Source: Citrobacter amalonaticus
GTDB lineage: Bacteria; Pseudomonadota; Gammaproteobacteria; Enterobacterales; Enterobacteriaceae
Direction: 5' to 3'
DNA length: 64,000 nt
Assembly: GCF_002918555.1 (NCBI RefSeq)
Contig: NZ_PQMB01000001.1
Location: 62,087-126,086, forward strand
Shown here one piece after another: positions 58,609-64,000 of the stretch; position 1 is the stretch's first letter; each line of letters starts with the position of its first letter. The notes beneath the pieces were generated by a model. That model ran no database searches. It worked only from the letters and a program-made list of their open reading frames with translations, and was not told where the DNA came from. The position numbers and the translations under genes are program-made.

Positions 58609-60321
58609 ATGATAAAACCTGCTTTTCGCCACAAGGACGCATTGTCTCTGGCGATAAAACTGGCTGTAACCTGCGCCTTTCTGAGCGTTGCCTCACTTTC
58701 CGCCAATGCACAAGACCAGCCGATCGCACTGCCGCAACCCCCGGATATTCTGCTCGGTCCCCTGTTTAATGATGTACAAAACGCCAAACTGTTCCCGGAT
58801 CAGAAGACCTTTGCCGATGCGGTACCCAATAGCGATCCGTTAACGATCCTCGCGGATTACCGGATGCAAAAAAATCAGACCAGCTTTGATTTACGCCACT
58901 TCGTTAGCGTCAATTTCACGCTGCCTGAAGAGAGGGAAAAATATGTGCCTCCCGAAGGCCAGTCTCTGCGCGAACACATTGACGGTTTATGGCCGGTTTT
59001 AACCCGCTCAACACAAAGCGCCGAAAAATGGGATTCGTTATTACCGCTGCCGGAATCGTATGTCGTGCCAGGCGGACGCTTCCGGGAGGTCTATTACTGG
59101 GACAGCTACTTCACCATGCTGGGCCTTGCCGAAAGCGATCATTGGGATAACGTCGCCGATATGGTGGCTAACTTCGCTTACGAAATTGACACCTTCGGTC
59201 ATATTCCGAATGGCAACCGCAGCTACTACCTGAGCCGCTCTCAACCTCCGTTTTTTGCCCTGATGGTGGAGTTACTGGCCCGGCATGATGGCGATGATGC
59301 GTTGAAGAAATATCTCCCACAGTTGCAAAAAGAGTATACGTACTGGATGGAAGGCGTTGAGACCCTCGCTCCTGGCGCGCAGAACAAGCGCGTGGTTAAA
59401 TTTGCCGATGGCACCATTCTGAACCGCTACTGGGACGATCGCGACACCCCACGTCCGGAATCGTGGGTTGAAGATATCGCCACTGCCAAAAGTAACCCGA
59501 ACCGCCCGGCTACGGAAATCTACCGCGATTTGCGCTCTGCCGCGGCCTCTGGATGGGACTTCAGCTCGCGCTGGATGGACAATCCCGAACAGCTCAGCAC
59601 CATTCACACCACCCGCATTGTGCCGGTCGATCTTAACGCTCTGTTATTCAAAATGGAGAAAATTCTCGCCCGCGCCAGTAAAGCTTCAGGTGATGAAGCG
59701 TTAGCCCAGCAGTATGGCACCCTGGCCGATGCCCGGCAGAAGGCGATTGAAAAATATCTGTGGAATGATAAAGAAGGCTGGTACGCCGATTACGATTTGA
59801 AAAGCCACAAAGTCCGCAATCAGTTAACGGCGGCGGCGCTGTTCCCGTTGTATGTCAATGCGGCCTCGAAAGATCGGGCTGCGAAAGTGGCGGCCGCCAC
59901 CAAAACACACTTGCTCCAGCCCGGCGGCTTGTCTACCACCTCGGTGAAAAGTGGGCAGCAGTGGGATGCGCCTAACGGCTGGGCACCGTTACAGTGGGTC
60001 GCAACCGAAGGACTACAAAATTACGGGCAGACCGATGTTGCAATGGACATCAGTTGGCGATTCCTGACCAATGTGCAACACACATACGATCGCGAGAAGA
60101 AACTGGTGGAAAAATATGATGTCAGTTCCACCGGAACCGGCGGTGGCGGCGGTGAATATCCGTTGCAGGACGGCTTTGGCTGGACCAACGGCGTAACGCT
60201 GAAAATGCTCGACTTAATCTGTCCAAAAGAGAAACCTTGCGACAATGTCCCTGCGCAAAGAACAGCCGCTGCGCAAGCAGAACCGACAGCGCCACAGAAA
60301 CAGACGGCTCCCACGCAATAA
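58609..60321 (+). CDS. treA: Periplasmic trehalase TreA
   Basis: GH37 enzyme that hydrolyses trehalose to two glucoses in the periplasm, allowing use of trehalose under high osmolarity. 570 residues. Signal peptide to about residue 34 (LSANA). Both trehalase signatures present: [14 protein letters not shown] and [10 protein letters not shown]. The C-terminal tail is Ala/Pro/Gln-rich ([14 protein letters not shown]), as in E. coli TreA. ATG after AAAGGAG. RpoS and osmotic control are known for E. coli, not visible here. Confidence 0.95.
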   Translation: MIKPAFRHKDALSLAIKLAVTCAFLSVASLSANAQDQPIALPQPPDILLGPLFNDVQNAKLFPDQKTFADAVPNSDPLTILADYRMQKNQTSFDLRHFVSVNFTLPEEREKYVPPEGQSLREHIDGLWPVLTRSTQSAEKWDSLLPLPESYVVPGGRFREVYYWDSYFTMLGLAESDHWDNVADMVANFAYEIDTFGHIPNGNRSYYLSRSQPPFFALMVELLARHDGDDALKKYLPQLQKEYTYWMEGVETLAPGAQNKRVVKFADGTILNRYWDDRDTPRPESWVEDIATAKSNPNRPATEIYRDLRSAAASGWDFSSRWMDNPEQLSTIHTTRIVPVDLNALLFKMEKILARASKASGDEALAQQYGTLADARQKAIEKYLWNDKEGWYADYDLKSHKVRNQLTAAALFPLYVNAASKDRAAKVAAATKTHLLQPGGLSTTSVKSGQQWDAPNGWAPLQWVATEGLQNYGQTDVAMDISWRFLTNVQHTYDREKKLVEKYDVSSTGTGGGGGEYPLQDGFGWTNGVTLKMLDLICPKEKPCDNVPAQRTAAAQAEPTAPQKQTAPTQ

Positions 60322-60343
60322 CGCCTTCTGCCTCCTTCCTCTG

Positions 60344-60371
60344 AAATCCGCGCCCCGGCGCGGATTTTTTT
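60344..60371 (+). terminator. Intrinsic terminator after treA
   Basis: AAATCCGCGCC-CC-GGCGCGGATTTTTTT (innermost pair opens to form the loop) with a seven-T tail, 22 bp past the stop. Confidence 0.9.
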
Positions 60372-60582
60372 GCGCAGCAGCCCCGTCTCCCGCATGGTTA
60401 TCCATCATAATTCAATAAGTTAAATTATTTCTCATCAGACATTTGATGCTGAACCTGTTTTTAATCGTTACGCATATCAACATAAGGATACGCTGGCGTT
60501 CTCTTATTCAGACAGAACGCGTTTCCCGGCACGATTGGCCTGGCTGATTTATTTATCGTTGAGAAAAAAACACGCATTTGTA

Positions 60583-60609
60583 TTAAGTTCTGTCACGAAA
60601 TGCCGATAT
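60583..60609 (+). promoter_or_regulatory. Sigma-28 (FliA) promoter of ycgR
   Basis: TTAAGTTC-N11-GCCGATAT against the consensus TAAAGTTT-N11-GCCGATAA: 6 of 8 and 7 of 8 positions with exact spacing. It lies 36 bp upstream of the ycgR start, so ycgR is in the class-3 flagellar regulon, as in E. coli. Confidence 0.75.
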
Positions 60610-60644
60610 ACAACTGAGAGTCTGTCTGGCATCCTGGAGTGAGT

Positions 60645-61379
60645 GTGAGCCATTACAATGAGCAGTTCCTGAAGCAAAATCCATTGGCGATATTAGGTGT
60701 TCTTCGCGATTTAAGCAGAGGGCAGGTTCCTCTGCGTGTCTCCTGGTCCGGTGGACAATTCATCAGCAAGATCCTTGAGATCACGCAGGACAGGCTGGTA
60801 ATGGATTTTGGCAGTCAGGATAATGCAAACCTCGCCGCGCAACATGCCACTGAGATAACGATCACCGCCGAAACGCAGGGCGCGAAGGTTGAATTCACCC
60901 TTGAACAGCTACAACGCTGCGAATTCCTACAGCTTCCGGCCTTTACTACCCCGCTTCCCCAGTCGCTGTGGTTTATTCAGCGGCGAGAATACTTCCGTAT
61001 TTGCGCCCCTTTACAACCTGATTACTACTGTTCAGCCAAACTTCCCGACAACAGTACGCTGCGTTTTCGCCTGGTCGATTTATCGCTGGGCGGCATGGGG
61101 GCGCTGATGGAAGAAGCCAAACCCGGCGAACTGGAGGAAGGGATGGACTTTTCGCAGGTCGAGCTGAATATGGGGCAATGGGGCATATTTCATGTCGATG
61201 CCCAGCTTATCTCGATTAGCGAACGTAAGGCGATTGACGGAAAAAACGAGACGATTACCACTCCCCGCCTGAGCTTTCGTTTTCTCAACGTCGGCCCGGC
61301 GGTGGAGCGGGAATTACAGCGGATCATCTTTTCGCTGGAGCGCGAAGCGCGGGAAAAAGCGAATAAGGTGCGCCACTAG
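60645..61379 (+). CDS. ycgR: Cyclic-di-GMP-binding flagellar brake YcgR
   Basis: Binds c-di-GMP and then the flagellar motor to slow swimming. 244 residues: N-terminal YcgR domain (about 1-110) and C-terminal PilZ domain (about 112-235), with the c-di-GMP arginine motif QRREYFR and the D/NxSxxG motif LVDLSLGGMG. The GTG at 60645 has GGAG six bases upstream and gives the E. coli length. A GTG two codons earlier would leave no spacing. Confidence 0.94.
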   Translation: MSHYNEQFLKQNPLAILGVLRDLSRGQVPLRVSWSGGQFISKILEITQDRLVMDFGSQDNANLAAQHATEITITAETQGAKVEFTLEQLQRCEFLQLPAFTTPLPQSLWFIQRREYFRICAPLQPDYYCSAKLPDNSTLRFRLVDLSLGGMGALMEEAKPGELEEGMDFSQVELNMGQWGIFHVDAQLISISERKAIDGKNETITTPRLSFRFLNVGPAVERELQRIIFSLEREAREKANKVRH

Positions 61380-61991
61380 TTACATCACATCCAGCGCCCG
61401 CTGTAGTTTCCAGATGTAGCGAGGCGCCTGCGGGGCTGGGTGATTATCAACAACGTGTTCAAAAAACTCATCGGCACTCAACTTGTTAATCTTATCGATC
61501 GCCTTTTTGCGATCGGAAGAGAAGGTCCGCAATAGCGCGCCTGCGCCATTGGCATACGACACCACCAGAGCATACTGCATCACCTGTTGATCTTTTATTC
61601 CGGCCAACGAACCGTTTTCCAGAATGCTCAGATACGCAGCTCCCATCGAAATATTACGTTCGGGATTTTTCAGTTCGCTGGTGGTCGGTTCGCCGCTCCA
61701 GCCCATCCGCCGATAAACATCGCGCCCGGAGGTCGAGGCTTTGAGCTGCATCAGCCCCACCGCGTTTGATTTACTGACAACGTTCGGATTCCCCCCGGAT
61801 TCGATGGCGATTATGGCAGTGATTAGCTGCGGACTCACACCCCAGGCGGCTCCAGCCTTTTCACTGATCGGCATCCATTGCATCGCACGTTTTACCGGAA
61901 CTTCAGGGTTCCACGGGGGATTTTTATAATCCTGCTTAGCGCTACAGCCAGCCAGTAACACAATCAAAAAAGCAAACCATCTCAATTTCAC
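61380..61991 (-). CDS. emtA: Endo-type membrane-bound lytic transglycosylase EmtA
   Basis: Outer-membrane lipoprotein that cuts murein glycan strands internally with 1,6-anhydro formation. 203 residues from the GTG at 61991 ([15 protein letters not shown]). Lipobox LAGC, SLT catalytic Glu in [11 protein letters not shown], and the [14 protein letters not shown] and AAYLSIL motifs. AAGGATAG upstream supports this start over an ATG 18 codons earlier. Convergent with ycgR, divergent from ldcA. Confidence 0.94.
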   Translation of the reverse strand: MKLRWFAFLIVLLAGCSAKQDYKNPPWNPEVPVKRAMQWMPISEKAGAAWGVSPQLITAIIAIESGGNPNVVSKSNAVGLMQLKASTSGRDVYRRMGWSGEPTTSELKNPERNISMGAAYLSILENGSLAGIKDQQVMQYALVVSYANGAGALLRTFSSDRKKAIDKINKLSADEFFEHVVDNHPAPQAPRYIWKLQRALDVM

Positions 61992-62051
61992 GTCATCTAT
62001 CCTTATAGCCGGAACTTGTCGCTGCGGTGACAACGACGTACTCATACCCTG

Positions 62052-62127
62052 AATAATTCGAGTTGCAGGAAGGCCGTCAGTGAGTCAATACAGCCAACGC
62101 ACCGGCAACTTGAAGTATGACGGGCAT
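62052..62127. repeat. Interspersed palindromic repeat, copy E
   Basis: AATAATTCGAGTTGCAGGAA, then CAGCCAACGCACCGGCAACT and TGAAGTATGACGGGCATA: the canonical ends of the element, between emtA and ldcA. Confidence 0.6.
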
Positions 62128-62174
62128 AAGCGGCATGATATACATTTGCATTCTATTGTCAGCAAGGAATTGCC

Positions 62175-63089
62175 ATGTCTGTGTTTCATCTCATCGCGCC
62201 ATCAGGTTACTGTATTAATCAGCAGGCGGCGCAGCGAGGGGTTCAGCGTCTTACCGAAGCGGGCCATACGGTCAATAATTCAGCGGTCATTCAGCGCCGG
62301 AATCAGCGGTTCGCCGGGACAGAGGCGGAGCGTCTGGGCGATGTGAACGATCTCATTAATCTTACCGCCCCTGACACGATCGTGATGGCGGTACGCGGTG
62401 GCTACGGTGCCAGTCGCTTACTGGAGAAGATTGACTGGCAGGCGCTGAGCGCACGCCAGCAAAAGGATCCGCTGCTGATTTGCGGGCACAGCGATTTCAC
62501 GGCTATTCAGTGTGGACTGCTGGCACAAGGCAACGTCATCAGCTTCAGCGGCCCGATGCTGGCGGCAAACTTTGGCGCTGAAGAGATGAATGCTTTCACT
62601 GAGCACCATTTCTGGCTGGCGCTGCGCCATGAGCAGTTCACGGTCGAGTGGCCTGGATCGGGTCCGGACTGCGATGCGGAAGGAACGCTGTGGGGCGGCA
62701 ACCTGGCAATGCTGATCTCACTGATCGGCACACCGTGGATGCCGAAAATTAAAAACGGCATTCTGGTGCTGGAAGATATCAATGAACATCCTTTCCGTAT
62801 TGAGCGTATGCTTTTGCAGCTTTACGATGCGGGTATTCTCAACCGCCAGAGCGCCATTGTGCTCGGCAGTTTTAGCGGCAGCGCGCCCAATGATTATGAT
62901 GCCGGTTACAATCTCAATGCGGTCTGTGCCTTCCTGCGTTCCCGTCTCTCTGTTCCACTGATAACCGGGCTTGATTTTGGTCATGAGCAACGTACCGTAA
63001 CGCTGCCGATTGGCGCCCACGCGGTGCTGAAAAACGGTGGAAATTGCACCCGGCTCACCCTGACGGGTCATCCGATACTCAGAAAGTAA
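62175..63089 (+). CDS. ldcA: Murein tetrapeptide L,D-carboxypeptidase LdcA
   Basis: Cytoplasmic serine peptidase (S66) that removes the terminal D-Ala from recycled murein tetrapeptides. 304 residues, as in E. coli. Nucleophile Ser in ICGHSDFTAIQ; the Glu and His of the triad fall in LVLEDINEHPFRIERML and LDFGHEQRTVTLP. ATG after AAGGAATTGCC. Pairs functionally with the lytic transglycosylase next door (murein turnover and recycling). Confidence 0.95.
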   Translation: MSVFHLIAPSGYCINQQAAQRGVQRLTEAGHTVNNSAVIQRRNQRFAGTEAERLGDVNDLINLTAPDTIVMAVRGGYGASRLLEKIDWQALSARQQKDPLLICGHSDFTAIQCGLLAQGNVISFSGPMLAANFGAEEMNAFTEHHFWLALRHEQFTVEWPGSGPDCDAEGTLWGGNLAMLISLIGTPWMPKIKNGILVLEDINEHPFRIERMLLQLYDAGILNRQSAIVLGSFSGSAPNDYDAGYNLNAVCAFLRSRLSVPLITGLDFGHEQRTVTLPIGAHAVLKNGGNCTRLTLTGHPILRK

Positions 63090-63168
63090 AAAAAGCGGCG
63101 TCACAGGCTAAGTAAAACACTGTTCCTGTTGATATTATGTTAGGGTTAATTAATAAGAAACAGCATAA

Positions 63169-64000
<832 letters not shown>

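Overview
The window is enterobacterial chromosome. Gene order and protein content of the flanks (narG-narK-narX-narL-ychO-ychN-chaC/chaB/chaA-kdsA-sirB1-sirB2-prmC-prfA-hemA-lolB-ispE-prs-dauA-ychH-pth-ychF on the left, treA-ycgR-emtA-ldcA-cvrA on the right) match the E. coli/Salmonella/Citrobacter backbone. The divergence from E. coli and the accessory content fit a Citrobacter-like genome best. The species cannot be fixed from the sequence alone.

Layout. (1) 1-8.2 kb: anaerobic nitrate respiration (narG cut by the left edge, narK, then narXL facing away), with FNR sites and NarL heptamers between the genes. (2) 8.2-11.8 kb: ychO (inverse autotransporter), ychN, a DUF1883 protein, chaC-chaB and divergent chaA. 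(3) 11.8-17.4 kb: the leftward hemA-prfA-prmC-sirB2-sirB1-kdsA housekeeping operon. (4) 17.5-24.9 kb: lolB-ispE-prs, dauA, ychH, pth-ychF. (5) About 25-56.8 kb: a 32-kb accessory block sitting between ychF and the treA segment. (6) 56.9-64 kb: a GPH sugar transporter, treA, ycgR, emtA, ldcA and the start of cvrA.

The accessory block is made of modules. A CspA-type cold-shock gene is followed by an acid/multidrug island: slp, mdtEF, an HdeB-like chaperone, an HdeD-like membrane protein, yfdX, and the evgS-evgA phosphorelay pair. In E. coli these parts are in two separate places; here regulator and targets are neighbours, and EvgS lacks the cytoplasmic PAS segment. Next come ogl with a sodium-solute symporter (pectin oligomer use; KdgR-like and CRP-like sites upstream), a cNMP/CBS/DUF294 protein with a DEDDh exonuclease, and a divergent Mu-type-HTH/Ner-like regulator pair beside a small secreted protein and a broken lipoprotein. 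A catabolic cluster follows: LrhA-like LysR regulator, MmgE/PrpD protein, PcaB/PurB-type lyase, divergent MetC-like C-S lyase and DcuC-type carrier. It looks built to take apart a fumarate (succinyl) adduct. After a dehydratase relic comes an AT-rich orphan gene for an OspC-family type III effector (arginine ADP-riboxanase type with C-terminal ankyrin repeats).

The two best leads are the OspC-like effector at 55297-56742 and the succinyl-adduct cluster at 47251-54217. All family names come from recognition of the translated sequence; no database search was run. Comparisons with E. coli proteins are from memory.
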